Positions 31,794 to 40,271 of a DNA stretch of 52,680 bases are shown one piece after another (the first letter of the stretch is position 1; the number at the start of each line of letters is the position of its first letter). Source of the stretch: Candidatus Gemmiger excrementigallinarum (GTDB taxonomy: Bacteria > Bacillota > Clostridia > Oscillospirales > Ruminococcaceae). The translations under genes were made by a program, and so were the position numbers. Below the pieces are notes generated by a model. That model saw only the letters and a list, made by a program, of their open reading frames with translations. It did no database searches and was not told the DNA's origin. The stretch is taken from positions 1-52,680 of the forward strand of contig DXBP01000044.1 in the NCBI GenBank assembly GCA_019116445.1, read 5' to 3'.

Positions 31794-33176
31794 TCAGCGG
31801 TCCACCACCGGAACGGGTTCGTCGCTGCGTTTCTCCAGATCGTTGATATACAGGTTGGTTTCCCGCGCTACCACGCCGGACAACAGCAGCACGGCGATGA
31901 GGTTGGGAATGGCCATCAGGGCGTTGAGGGTATCGGCTACGGTCCATACCAGGTTCAGGGCCACCACGGGGGAGATGGCCGCCACTGCCACATAGACGAT
32001 GCGGTAGAACACCTGGCCTTTGCTGCCCACCAGATATTCCAGGCAGCGCTCCCCGTAGTAGGACCAGCCCAGCACGGTGGAAAAGGCAAAGGAGATGATG
32101 CCCACCACCAGGATGACGGGCCCCAGCACGGGGATCTGGTCGAAGGCAAGGGTCGTCAGGATGCCGCCGTCCGAGATGGAGCCCATGTCGATGGCGGGAT
32201 TTTTCATAATGCTGGAAACCAGCACCAGGCCGGTCATCAGACAGACAACGACGGTATCCCAGAAGGTGCCGCTGGCGGAAACCAGGGCCTGGCGCACGGG
32301 GTTGCGGGTCTGGGCAGCGGCTGCCACAATGGGGGCCGAGCCCATGCCGGATTCGTTGGAGAACAGGCCCCGGGCGATGCCGTAGCGCATGGCCAGCATG
32401 ATGCCGCCGCCGGTCAGGCCGCCGGCCGCCGCGCCGGGGGTAAAGGCCAGCCGCAGAATGGTGGTCACGGCGGCCCACAGGTAATCATGGTTGTATGCAA
32501 GGATACCCAGGCAGCCCAGAATGTAGAAGGCTGCCATAAAGGGCACCAGCTTTTCGCAGACGTTGGCGATGGTCCGGATGCCGCCAAAGATGACCAGCGC
32601 CGTCAGTACAGCCACCACGGCGCCCACCAGCCATTCGGGGATTCCCAGGTTGGCCTGGCAGACCGTGGCAATGGCGTTGACCTGGGTGGCACAGCCGATG
32701 CCGAAGGATGCCAGCGTGCCGAACAGGGCAAAAAGGACCCCCAGCCATTTCAGGTGCAGGCCCCGTTCCAGGGCGTACATGGCACCGCCCTGCATCCGGC
32801 CATCCTTGGTCTTGACGCGGTATTTCACGGCGATCAGGGATTCGGCGTACTTGGTGGCAATGCCGAAGATGCCGGTGATCCAGCACCAGAACACCGCACC
32901 GGGTCCACCCAGGGCGATGGAGGTACCCACGCCGATGATATTGCCGGTGCCGATGGTGGAGGCCAGCGCCGTGGTCAAAGTGGCAAACTGGGAAACTTCT
33001 CCCTCGGCGTCAGGGTCCTTGGTGACCGAAAGGCGGATGGCCGTGAGCAGTTTGCGCTGGATGCCCCGGGTACGCAGGGTCATGAACAGGTGGGTGCCCA
33101 GCAACAGCAGCATGGTGGGCCAGGCCCAGACCCACTGGTTGGTCACGTTGATAAAATTGACGATGGCGTCCATCAT
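31794..33176 (-). CDS. Alanine/glycine:cation symporter (AGCS family)
   Basis: 460 residues from the first of two adjacent ATGs at 33176; the longer frame to 33290 has no ribosome site. The protein moves alanine or glycine with sodium or protons across the membrane. About ten hydrophobic segments are present, and family motifs include ALASTIGTGNIIGVGTSIALGGPGAVFWCW near residue 70-100 (shown in part: TIGTGNIIGVGTSIALGGPG) and GLFSNESGMGSAPI near 260. It is divergent from the NTPase-ModE gene. Confidence 0.92.
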   Translation of the reverse strand: MMDAIVNFINVTNQWVWAWPTMLLLLGTHLFMTLRTRGIQRKLLTAIRLSVTKDPDAEGEVSQFATLTTALASTIGTGNIIGVGTSIALGGPGAVFWCWITGIFGIATKYAESLIAVKYRVKTKDGRMQGGAMYALERGLHLKWLGVLFALFGTLASFGIGCATQVNAIATVCQANLGIPEWLVGAVVAVLTALVIFGGIRTIANVCEKLVPFMAAFYILGCLGILAYNHDYLWAAVTTILRLAFTPGAAAGGLTGGGIMLAMRYGIARGLFSNESGMGSAPIVAAAAQTRNPVRQALVSASGTFWDTVVVCLMTGLVLVSSIMKNPAIDMGSISDGGILTTLAFDQIPVLGPVILVVGIISFAFSTVLGWSYYGERCLEYLVGSKGQVFYRIVYVAVAAISPVVALNLVWTVADTLNALMAIPNLIAVLLLSGVVARETNLYINDLEKRSDEPVPVVDR

Positions 33177-33281
33177 AAGCGGTATCTCTCTTCCTTGGCG
33201 GTGGCGGGCGGACAAAAAACAGCGGCGTGCCCGCGCAGTACATCCTGTGCGAACACGCCCTTGTGCCTTGCTACTATCTGT

Positions 33282-33311
33282 ATGATACAACCTTTGACGT
33301 TAGTCCGTCAA
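33282..33311 (-). promoter_or_regulatory. Symporter promoter with inverted repeat
   Basis: On the minus strand TTGACG (33311-33306) and TATCAT (33287-33282) are 18 bp apart. TTGACG-TTAGTC-CGTCAA (33294-33311) is a perfect inverted repeat that includes the -35 box and may be an operator. Confidence 0.55.
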
Positions 33312-33322
33312 GTATGGGCCTT

Positions 33323-33351
33323 TTGCACAGGGGGCTGCTTTGTGGTACAAT
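33323..33351 (+). promoter_or_regulatory. Promoter of the NTPase-ModE gene
   Basis: TTGCAC (33323-33328) and TACAAT (33346-33351) are 17 bp apart, 37 bp before the start codon. Confidence 0.6.
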
Positions 33352-33388
33352 GGCGGCGGAAGATCTGCAAAAAAAGGAGATACCCACC

Positions 33389-34231
33389 ATGACCCGCAAC
33401 GCTGTGTTTGTCATCACCGGCGCACCCTGCACCGGCAAATCCACGCTGGCTGCCTGGCTCTGCCGCCGCCTGCCCCAGCCGGTGGCGGGGCTTCGCACCC
33501 TGTGCACCGGCCGGTGTGAAGCCGGGGCGCTGTTTTCGCTGCAGAATCTTGCGGACGGCACCGTCACACCGGTCACACAGCGGGAAGCGGGGCAGGTCAC
33601 TACCTTATATACTGTATGGAACAGCAACGGGGCCGGCGTACTGCAGGCGGCCCTGCGGGGGGAATCCGGGACGATCCTGGTGGACGAAGCCCTGCCGCCG
33701 GACCCCCACTGCCCGGCCTGGAACGAGGCTTTGGCGGCGGTGCTGGCGGGGGAGCGCCCCGTGGTGCTGACAACCGCCAAAGAAACCCTGCCGGCCCTGC
33801 TGGCCCTGTGCGGTGACCGGGCGGCGCAATGCCTGGACTTGGACGAAACCGGCCCCGAGAATCTGCGTGCTGCCCTGGCCGATATCCTGCCGGTGCCGCT
33901 GCACGCGGGGGTCAGTGTGCGGCTGTTCCGGGAAGAAAAGTGTTTCGGCACCGGTCCCATGCAGCTGCTGGAACTGGTGGGCCGTACCGGTTCGCTGCAC
34001 AAAGCGGCAGCGGCCATGGGCATGGCCTACTCCAAGGCCTGGAAGATGCTGGGGGAACTGGAGCGCCAGTGGGGCTTTGCCATGCTGGAACGCCGCCCCG
34101 GCGGCACCGGCGGGGGCGGTTCGCTGCTGACGCCCCGGGCCTGGGAACTGCTGCGCCGCTACCGAGCCTTGCAGTGGGAAACCGAGCACGCTGCCCGGCA
34201 GGCTTTCACCCGATGGTTCGGGGATTTCTGA
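33389..34231 (+). CDS. Nucleoside-triphosphatase/ModE-type DNA-binding fusion regulator
   Basis: 280 residues from ATG 33389 after AAGGAG. Residues 1-170 form a P-loop NTPase of THEP1-like type: Walker A VITGAPCTGKST near residue 8 and a Walker B-like GTILVDEA near 93. Residues 175-280 match the ModE N-terminal winged helix: GTGPMQLLELVGRTGSLHKA, then the recognition helix AYSKAWKMLGELE and the glycine-rich LERRPGGTGGGGSLLTP. ModE regulators sense molybdate, but here the molybdate-binding domain is replaced by an NTPase. It lies upstream of a purine permease and a molybdenum hydroxylase operon, so control of that cluster is likely. The ligand is unknown. Confidence 0.8.
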   Translation: MTRNAVFVITGAPCTGKSTLAAWLCRRLPQPVAGLRTLCTGRCEAGALFSLQNLADGTVTPVTQREAGQVTTLYTVWNSNGAGVLQAALRGESGTILVDEALPPDPHCPAWNEALAAVLAGERPVVLTTAKETLPALLALCGDRAAQCLDLDETGPENLRAALADILPVPLHAGVSVRLFREEKCFGTGPMQLLELVGRTGSLHKAAAAMGMAYSKAWKMLGELERQWGFAMLERRPGGTGGGGSLLTPRAWELLRRYRALQWETEHAARQAFTRWFGDF

Positions 34232-34408
34232 CGGGGAACCCCCGGTCTAAAAGTATAACAAATCGTATTATTTTACAAAATACTACAAAACAAGACAAGA
34301 TAAGTATGACTTTTATCTGGCGGCGTGGTACAGAAGGCGCAAAAGCCGCCCTGTTCAGCGGGGATTTTGTCGGTTTTGCCGTATTTTGCCGCCCCACTCC
34401 GGCTGATA

Positions 34409-34460
34409 TTGACAGTGCGCATCCTTTTATTGCTATAATAAAGGGATGTTTTTTGTTTTT
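34409..34460 (+). promoter_or_regulatory. Overlapping promoter and terminator-like hairpin upstream of the purine permease
   Basis: TTGACA (34409-34414) and TATAAT (34434-34439), 19 bp apart, are both perfect boxes. The hairpin CATCCTTTTATT / AATAAAGGGATG (34420-34431 and 34437-34448, one G-U pair, loop GCTAT) surrounds the -10 box and is followed by T6GT5. It could terminate the upstream regulator gene, act as an operator, or both. The remainder of the 297-bp gap (34232-34528) is AT-rich at first and shows no gene and no purine-riboswitch core. Confidence 0.55.
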
Positions 34461-34528
34461 GCGGCGTATTTTTTGGGGAAACCATGCCCGGAAACGGAAC
34501 AAAGTGTCGGAAGAAAGGCGGCAAGGAA

Positions 34529-35971
34529 ATGAAAGAGGAAATCCAACAGAAAGAAGCGCAGGGTTATGTGACCCCTTACGAGTTTAAGGGCAAACTGCCG
34601 CTGCGCCAGGCGATCCCCCTGGGCCTGCAGCACGTGCTGGCCATGTTCGTGGGCAACCTGACTCCTATTTTGATCATCACCAGCGCTTGTGCAGCAGGCG
34701 GCGGGGCGGAGGAATTCGCCCAGATCCAGGTGGCGCTGCTCCAGAACGCCATGCTGGTGGCTGGTATCGTTACGCTGGTGCAGCTGTTCTCGATAGGCCC
34801 CATCGGCGGCCAGGTGCCCATCATCATGGGTACCAGCTCCGGTTTTATCGGCGTATTCCAGAGCGTCAACCAGATCATGGGCGGCGGTATTCTCAGCTAT
34901 GGTGCCATTATGGGCGCCTCCATCGTGGGCGGCCTGTTTGAAACGGTGCTGGGCGCCTTCCTCAAACCCCTGCGCCGCTTCTTCCCGGCGGTGGTCACCG
35001 GTACCGTGGTTATGTCCATCGGCCTGTCCCTGATCAGTGTCGGCGTGGGGTCCTTCGGCGGCGGTACCTCTGCCAAGGACTACGGCTCCCTGGAAAACCT
35101 GCTCATCGCTCTCGTCGTTATGGTCATTATCCTGATCTGCAAGCACGGTGCCAAGGGTATGGCCAGCTCCTCCTGCATTCTCATCGGTATTGTCTGCGGC
35201 TACATCATCTGCGCCATCCTGCCGCTGTTCCTCTCCACCACCGGCGTCACCGCCGACGGTGTGGAGTACACCAAGGCCTGGGTGCTCAACTGGAACAAGG
35301 TGGCTGAGGCTCCCTGGTTCGCAGTGCCCCAGCTCATGCCCGTCAAGCCGGTGTTTGACCTGCGCGCCATCCTGCCGGTGGCGGTTATGTTCATCGTCAC
35401 CGCGGTGGAAACCGTGGGCGATATCTCCGGCGTGACCGAGGGCGGCATGGACCGTGAAGCCACCGACAAGGAACTGTCCGGCGGCATCATCTGTGACGGT
35501 CTGGGCTCCACCTTTGCGGCCTTCTTCGGCGTGCTGCCCAACACCAGCTTCAGCCAGAACGTGGGCCTTGTTACCATGACCAAGATCGTCAACCGCACCG
35601 CACTGGCCTTCGGCGCCGTGTTCCTGGTGCTCTGCGGCCTGCTGCCCAAGCTGGCGGCCCTGGTTTCCATCATGCCCCAGAGCGTGCTGGGCGGCGCTGC
35701 GGTCATCATGTTCTCCTCCATCGTTATGAGCGGTATCCAGCTCATCACCAGCGATAAGCTCACCTCCCGCAACATGACCATCGTGTCGGTGGCGCTGGGC
35801 CTGGGCTACGGCATGGGCTCCAACACCGCCGTTCTGGCCGGTCTGCCCCAGCTGGTGCAGCTGATCTTCGGCGGCTCCGGCATCGTGCCCGCTGCCTTCG
35901 TGGCCATCCTGCTCAATGTGCTTCTGCCCAAAGATAAGCCGGTGGAAGCCGTGCAAACTGCCGAAAAATAA
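34529..35971 (+). CDS. NCS2 family uracil/xanthine permease
   Basis: 480 residues from ATG 34529. It imports a nucleobase, probably xanthine or uric acid given the neighbours, with protons or sodium. About 14 hydrophobic segments are seen; LGLQHVLAMFVGNLTPILII at the N-terminus, TAVETVGDISGVTEG (the substrate-contacting acidic motif) and FGVLPNTSFSQNVGLVTMTK (the NCS2 signature) are typical. A terminator follows, and then the hydroxylase operon that would oxidise the imported purine. Confidence 0.92.
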   Translation: MKEEIQQKEAQGYVTPYEFKGKLPLRQAIPLGLQHVLAMFVGNLTPILIITSACAAGGGAEEFAQIQVALLQNAMLVAGIVTLVQLFSIGPIGGQVPIIMGTSSGFIGVFQSVNQIMGGGILSYGAIMGASIVGGLFETVLGAFLKPLRRFFPAVVTGTVVMSIGLSLISVGVGSFGGGTSAKDYGSLENLLIALVVMVIILICKHGAKGMASSSCILIGIVCGYIICAILPLFLSTTGVTADGVEYTKAWVLNWNKVAEAPWFAVPQLMPVKPVFDLRAILPVAVMFIVTAVETVGDISGVTEGGMDREATDKELSGGIICDGLGSTFAAFFGVLPNTSFSQNVGLVTMTKIVNRTALAFGAVFLVLCGLLPKLAALVSIMPQSVLGGAAVIMFSSIVMSGIQLITSDKLTSRNMTIVSVALGLGYGMGSNTAVLAGLPQLVQLIFGGSGIVPAAFVAILLNVLLPKDKPVEAVQTAEK

Positions 35972-35990
35972 AAAAACGGCGTAATTTGTC

Positions 35991-36016
35991 GCCCCGCCGC
36001 CCCGGCGGGGCTTTTT
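35991..36016 (+). terminator. Terminator after the permease gene
   Basis: GCCCCGCCG (35991-35999), loop CCC, CGGCGGGGC (36003-36011) and T5. Confidence 0.88.
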
Positions 36017-36034
36017 CTTTGCCCGTTTCCATGG

Positions 36035-36040
36035 TATACT
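36035..36040 (+). promoter_or_regulatory. -10 box of the molybdenum hydroxylase operon
   Basis: TATACT lies 36 bp before the TTG start of the FAD subunit gene. The -35 position (36012-36017) is only the T run of the preceding terminator, so the promoter may need an activator. Confidence 0.4.
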
Positions 36041-36075
36041 GAATCTGAGCGAACTTTTGTGAGGAGGTACCCACC

Positions 36076-36867
36076 TTGCTGACGATCAAGCGATATGTCC
36101 GCGCCCAAAGCCTGGACGAAGCCTATACCCTGTGCCAGAAGCGCTCCAACGTGGTGCTGGGCGGTATGCTGTGGCTCAAGACCCAGAACCGCACCGTGGA
36201 CACCGCCATTGACCTGAGCGATCTGATACTGGATACGATAGAAGAAACCCCCGAAGCCTTCCGCATCGGGGCAATGGTGCCGCTGCGTGCCCTGGAACAG
36301 CACCCGGGCCTGGACGCCCTGACCCGGGGCGCCATGGCTGAAAGTGTGCGCCATATTGTAGGCGTGCAGTTCCGCAATCTGGCCACCGTAGGGGGCAGCA
36401 TTTACGGCCGGTTCGGATTTTCCGATGTGCTGACGCTGTTCCTGACCCTGGATGCCGTGGTGGAACTGCACCATGGCGGCGCCGTGCCCCTGGCGGACTA
36501 TGCCGCCCGCCCCTATGAACGGGACATCCTGACCCATGTGGTCATCCCCAAACAGCCGGGGAACGTGGCGTACCTGGCCCAGCGCAACATCTCCACCGAC
36601 TTCCCGGTGCTCACCTGCGCCGTGGCGGTGCGGGGGGACGGCGTGCGCTGCGCCATCGGTGCCCGCCCCATGAAAGCCCAACTGTATACCGGTGACCCCG
36701 CGCTGCTGGCAGGGGGCATCACACCGGAAAGCGCTGCCGCTTTTGGCGAGAGCATTGCGGCGGAGGTGGCTTTCAGCAGCAACCTGCGTGCCGGGGCGGA
36801 CTACCGCCGTGCCGTCTGCCCGGTGCTGGTACGCCGGGCCCTGCTGGCCTGTAAGGAGGAAGCATAA
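36076..36867 (+). CDS. xdhB: Molybdenum hydroxylase FAD-binding subunit (XdhB/CoxM type)
   Basis: 263 residues from TTG 36076, eight bases after GAGGAGG. It passes electrons from the iron-sulfur subunit to NAD or another acceptor. The FAD contacts are NVVLGGMLWLKTQNR, a variant of the usual AGGTDL motif, and VQFRNLATVGGSIYGRFGFSD, the RNxATxGG motif. The C-terminal part matches the CO dehydrogenase flavoprotein C-domain. The last base overlaps the next start. The variant first motif suggests altered flavin contact, but the second is intact. Confidence 0.88.
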   Translation: MLTIKRYVRAQSLDEAYTLCQKRSNVVLGGMLWLKTQNRTVDTAIDLSDLILDTIEETPEAFRIGAMVPLRALEQHPGLDALTRGAMAESVRHIVGVQFRNLATVGGSIYGRFGFSDVLTLFLTLDAVVELHHGGAVPLADYAARPYERDILTHVVIPKQPGNVAYLAQRNISTDFPVLTCAVAVRGDGVRCAIGARPMKAQLYTGDPALLAGGITPESAAAFGESIAAEVAFSSNLRAGADYRRAVCPVLVRRALLACKEEA

Positions 36868-37343
36868 TGGAGATCCAACTCAAACTCAACGGCCGTCCGG
36901 TGCGGGACAGCATCGACGCCGACACGCTGCTTATCGACTTTGTGCGGGCCCATGGCTGCGCCAGCGTCAAGCGCGGGTGCGAAACCTCCAACTGCGGGCT
37001 GTGCACTGTGCTGCTGGACGGCAAACCGGTGCTTTCCTGCTCAGTGCTGGCAGCCCGGGCCGATGGCCATGAGGTCCAGACCCTGGAAGGTCTGCAGGCC
37101 GAAGCGGAGGAATTTGTCAGCTTCATTGCCGACCAGGGCGCCGAGCAGTGCGGTTTCTGCAACCCGGGGTATGTGATGAACACCATCGCCCTGCTGCGGG
37201 AAAACCCCGACCCCACCGACGATGAGATCCGCGCCTATCTGGCAGGCAATCTCTGCCGCTGTTCCGGGTACGAGGGTCAGCTGCGGGGCATCCGGGCCTT
37301 TTTGAACGCCCGCAACGCAAAGGGGGGAACGGACCGTGGCTGA
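36867..37343 (+). CDS. xdhC: Molybdenum hydroxylase 2Fe-2S subunit (XdhC/CoxS type)
   Basis: 158 residues. Two 2Fe-2S clusters link the molybdenum site to FAD. The plant-ferredoxin-type site is C38, C43, C46, C58, and the second helical-domain site is C95, C98, C130, C132 (QCGFCNPG and NLCRCSGY). All eight ligands are present. The gene overlaps both neighbours and is therefore coupled to them. Confidence 0.95.
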   Translation: MEIQLKLNGRPVRDSIDADTLLIDFVRAHGCASVKRGCETSNCGLCTVLLDGKPVLSCSVLAARADGHEVQTLEGLQAEAEEFVSFIADQGAEQCGFCNPGYVMNTIALLRENPDPTDDEIRAYLAGNLCRCSGYEGQLRGIRAFLNARNAKGGTDRG

Positions 37344-39630
37344 ACTGAAAACCGTCGGTAAGCCCATGCGCAAAAAGGACGCCATGAACCTGCTGCTGGG
37401 CAAACCTGCCTTTGTGGAGGACGTGACCCCCCGGGACTGCCTGGTGGTCAAGGTCCTGCGCAGCCCCCATGCCCATGCGCTGATCCGCGCCATCAACACC
37501 GATATTGCCATGAAAGTCCCCGGCATGGTAGCGATCTATACCTATAAGGATGTGCCCAAAAAGCGGTTCACCACTGCGGGCCAGACCTACCCCGAACCCT
37601 CCCCCCATGACCGGCTGATCCTGGACCAGCGGGTGCGTTTTGTGGGGGATGCCGTGGCGATCCTGGCCGGCGAAAACGAAAAAGCCGTGGAAAAGGCCAT
37701 GAAGCTCATCAAGGTGGACTATGAGGTGCTGCCTGCGGTGCTGGACCCCCATACCGCCAAGGATAACCCCATTCTCGTCCATCCCGAGGAGAACTGGGAA
37801 GCCCTCTGCCCGGTGGGTGCCGACAATAAGCGCAACCTCTGCGCCACCGAAACCTGCGGGGAAGGGGACGTGGACCAGGTGCTGGCGGACTGCGATGTGG
37901 TCATCGACCATGTATGGCACACCAAACCCTGCCAGCAGGCCATGATGGAAACCTTCCGCACCTACACCGAGATCGACCCCTACGGGCGGCTCCACGTCAT
38001 CAGCTCCACCCAGATCGTCTTCCATGTGCGGCGCATCCTGGCCCTGGCGCTGGACATCCCCAAATCCAAGATCCATGTGGAAAAACCGCGCATCGGCGGC
38101 GGGTTCGGCGCCAAGCAGAGCGTGGTGGCCGAAATTTACCCGGCTTTCGTCACCTGGAAGACCGGCCGCGCCGCGCGCCTGATCTACACCCGGCAGGAAT
38201 GCCAGACCGCCGGCAGCCCCCGGCATGAGATGGAAGTGCACGTCCGCCTGGGTGCCGACAACAACGGCAAGATCCGGGCCATGGATGTGTATACCCTGTC
38301 CAACACCGGCGCTTACAGTGAGCACGGTCCCACCACCGTGGGCCTGTCGGGCCACAAGTCCATCCCGCTGTACACCGGCAGTCTGGAAGCCTTCCGCTTT
38401 GCCTACGATGTGGTCTATACCAACGTGCAGGCCGCCGGTGCCTACCGGGGCTACGGTGCCACCCAGGGCATCTTTGCGGTGGAAAGCGCCGTCAACGAAC
38501 TGGCCGACCGGCTGGGCATCGACCCCGTCAAGCTGCGGGAGCAGAACATGGTGAGGGAAGGCATGACCATGCCCGCCTACTACAACGAACCCGCCAACGC
38601 CTGCGCCCTGGACCGCTGCCTGGCCCGCTGCAAGGAAATCTTCCACTGGGACGAAAAATTCCCCGTGCGGGATATGGGCAACGGCAAGGTCCGTGCCGCC
38701 GGTGTGGCCATGGCCATGCAGGGGTCCGGCATCTCCGGCGTGGACGTAGGCTCCGCCACCGTCAAACTCAGTGATGATGGCTTCTATAACCTGACCATCG
38801 GTGCTGCCGATATGGGCACCGGCTGTGATACCATCCTGGCCCAGATGGTGGCCGAGTGCATGGACTGCGATCTGGATAACGTGGCAGTGTTCGGTGCCGA
38901 TTCCGACGCTTCCCCCTACGATTCCGGTTCCTACGCTTCCTCCACCACCTACGTCACCGGCAAAGCCGTGGAAAAGGCCTGCGAACAGCTGAAAGAGCAG
39001 CTGTGCAAACTGGCCGCCGAAACCCTGGGCTGTCAGCCCGGGGATGTGGAATTCACCGGCAAATCGGTGCGCCGCTGCGACGGCACTGCCGAAATGACCC
39101 TGGCCGAACTGGCCACCCGGTCCCAGTGCTCCAACACCACAGCGGTGCAGGCCACTGCCACCCATTCCTCGCCGGTTTCGCCGCCGCCCTTCATGGTGGG
39201 CATGGCCGAAATCGAACTGGACAAGGAAACCGGCAGCGTCACGGTGCTGGACTACAAGGCTGTGGTGGACTGCGGCACGCCCATCAACCCCAACCTGGCC
39301 CGCGTTCAGACCGAGGGCGGCATTGTCCAGGGCATTGGTATGGCGCTGTTTGAGGATGTGACCTACAGCGATAAGGGCCGTATTCTGGAAGATTCCCTCA
39401 TGCAGTACAAGATCCCCACCCGCCTGGATATGGGGCATCTGCAGGTGGAATTTGAGTCCAGCTATGAGCCTACCGGCCCCTTCGGCGCCAAGTCTATCGG
39501 CGAAATCGTCATCAATACGCCATCGCCAGCCATTGCCCAGGCAGTTTACCGTGCCACCGGCCTGTGGTTCCGGGAACTGCCCATCACCCCCGAAAAAATC
39601 CTCATGGGGATGCGGTCCAAGCAGGCATGA
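37336..39630 (+). CDS. xdhA: Molybdenum hydroxylase large subunit (xanthine dehydrogenase-like)
   Basis: 764 residues from GTG 37336, overlapping the iron-sulfur subunit gene by 8 bp. It holds the molybdopterin-cytosine dinucleotide cofactor and hydroxylates the substrate. Motifs include RVRFVGDAVAILAGEN near residue 95, the cofactor loop IGGGFGAKQ near 255, AAGAYRGYGATQ near 365, and GPFGAKSIGEI with the catalytic Glu at about 723. A purine substrate is inferred from the adjacent xanthine/uracil permease; the sequence alone allows other heteroaromatic substrates. The stop overlaps the mocA-like start. Confidence 0.92.
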   Translation: MAELKTVGKPMRKKDAMNLLLGKPAFVEDVTPRDCLVVKVLRSPHAHALIRAINTDIAMKVPGMVAIYTYKDVPKKRFTTAGQTYPEPSPHDRLILDQRVRFVGDAVAILAGENEKAVEKAMKLIKVDYEVLPAVLDPHTAKDNPILVHPEENWEALCPVGADNKRNLCATETCGEGDVDQVLADCDVVIDHVWHTKPCQQAMMETFRTYTEIDPYGRLHVISSTQIVFHVRRILALALDIPKSKIHVEKPRIGGGFGAKQSVVAEIYPAFVTWKTGRAARLIYTRQECQTAGSPRHEMEVHVRLGADNNGKIRAMDVYTLSNTGAYSEHGPTTVGLSGHKSIPLYTGSLEAFRFAYDVVYTNVQAAGAYRGYGATQGIFAVESAVNELADRLGIDPVKLREQNMVREGMTMPAYYNEPANACALDRCLARCKEIFHWDEKFPVRDMGNGKVRAAGVAMAMQGSGISGVDVGSATVKLSDDGFYNLTIGAADMGTGCDTILAQMVAECMDCDLDNVAVFGADSDASPYDSGSYASSTTYVTGKAVEKACEQLKEQLCKLAAETLGCQPGDVEFTGKSVRRCDGTAEMTLAELATRSQCSNTTAVQATATHSSPVSPPPFMVGMAEIELDKETGSVTVLDYKAVVDCGTPINPNLARVQTEGGIVQGIGMALFEDVTYSDKGRILEDSLMQYKIPTRLDMGHLQVEFESSYEPTGPFGAKSIGEIVINTPSPAIAQAVYRATGLWFRELPITPEKILMGMRSKQA

Positions 39631-40199
39631 CCCACCTGATTTACCTGGCGGCGGGAGCTTCCCGCCGCTTTGGTGCCGACAAACTGCTGGCAGACTATAA
39701 CGGCAAACCGTTGTTTCTGCACGGCTTGCAGACCTTGGCCGCGGTTTGTGGCGGGCGTTCGGATGCCGACCTGACGGTGGTAACCAACACCCCGGCGGTG
39801 GCCGAAGCGGCCCGTGCCCTGGGGGCCCGGGCCGTACCCAGCCCCCACAGTTTGCAGGGGCAGAGTTACAGTATCCGTGCCGGGTTGGATGCCGTCGGGC
39901 CCTTGGAAGCAGAAGATTTTCTGCTCTTTGCGGTGGCGGACCAGCCCCGGCTGCGCGCCGGAACCGTAAGGCGCTTTCTGGACCTGGCACGGCCCGGCAC
40001 CTGGGCAGCCACCGCCGCCTGCGGGGACCGGGTAGGCAACCCGGGGCTGTTCTGCGCCGCGCTGGTGCCTGCCCTGCAGGACCTGCAGGGGGACAGAGGA
40101 GGGCGTGCCGTGCTGAATCGCCACCCCGAACGGCTGCTGCGGGTGGAATGTGAACCCGAGGAGCTGCGGGACATCGACACCCCCGCCGACTTGCCGTAA
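39627..40199 (+). CDS. mocA: MocA-like molybdenum cofactor nucleotidyltransferase
   Basis: 190 residues from ATG 39627, which overlaps the stop of the large subunit gene in ATGA. It probably adds CMP to molybdopterin to make the MCD form needed by this hydroxylase. The N-terminal YLAAGASRRFGADKLLADYNG matches the NTP-transferase signature (AAGxSxRxGxxK), here read in two parts, and FAVADQPRL is the metal-binding DxP motif. The position at the end of the hydroxylase operon supports a dedicated cofactor role. Confidence 0.87.
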   Translation: MTHLIYLAAGASRRFGADKLLADYNGKPLFLHGLQTLAAVCGGRSDADLTVVTNTPAVAEAARALGARAVPSPHSLQGQSYSIRAGLDAVGPLEAEDFLLFAVADQPRLRAGTVRRFLDLARPGTWAATAACGDRVGNPGLFCAALVPALQDLQGDRGGRAVLNRHPERLLRVECEPEELRDIDTPADLP

Positions 40200-40212
40200 C
40201 AGACAAACAAAA

Positions 40213-40254
40213 CCGCCCCGCGCCGTAATCTCACGGTGCGGGGCGGTGTTTTTT
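40213..40254. terminator. Bidirectional terminator between mocA and the DegV gene
   Basis: CCGCCCCGCGCCGT and ACGGTGCGGGGCGG (40213-40226 and 40233-40246) pair with one G-U, followed by T6; a run of A on the left also suits the converging DegV gene. Confidence 0.85.
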
Positions 40255-40271
40255 ATGCGGTCAAATACAGT

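Noticed and set aside
34232-34528. Purine riboswitch upstream of the permease
   Set aside because: The conserved core of purine riboswitches was not found; the region offers a promoter and a hairpin only.
37123-40206. Open frame of 1027 codons on the minus strand across the molybdenum hydroxylase genes
   Set aside because: Antisense shadow of three well supported genes; Gly/His/Val-rich without motifs.
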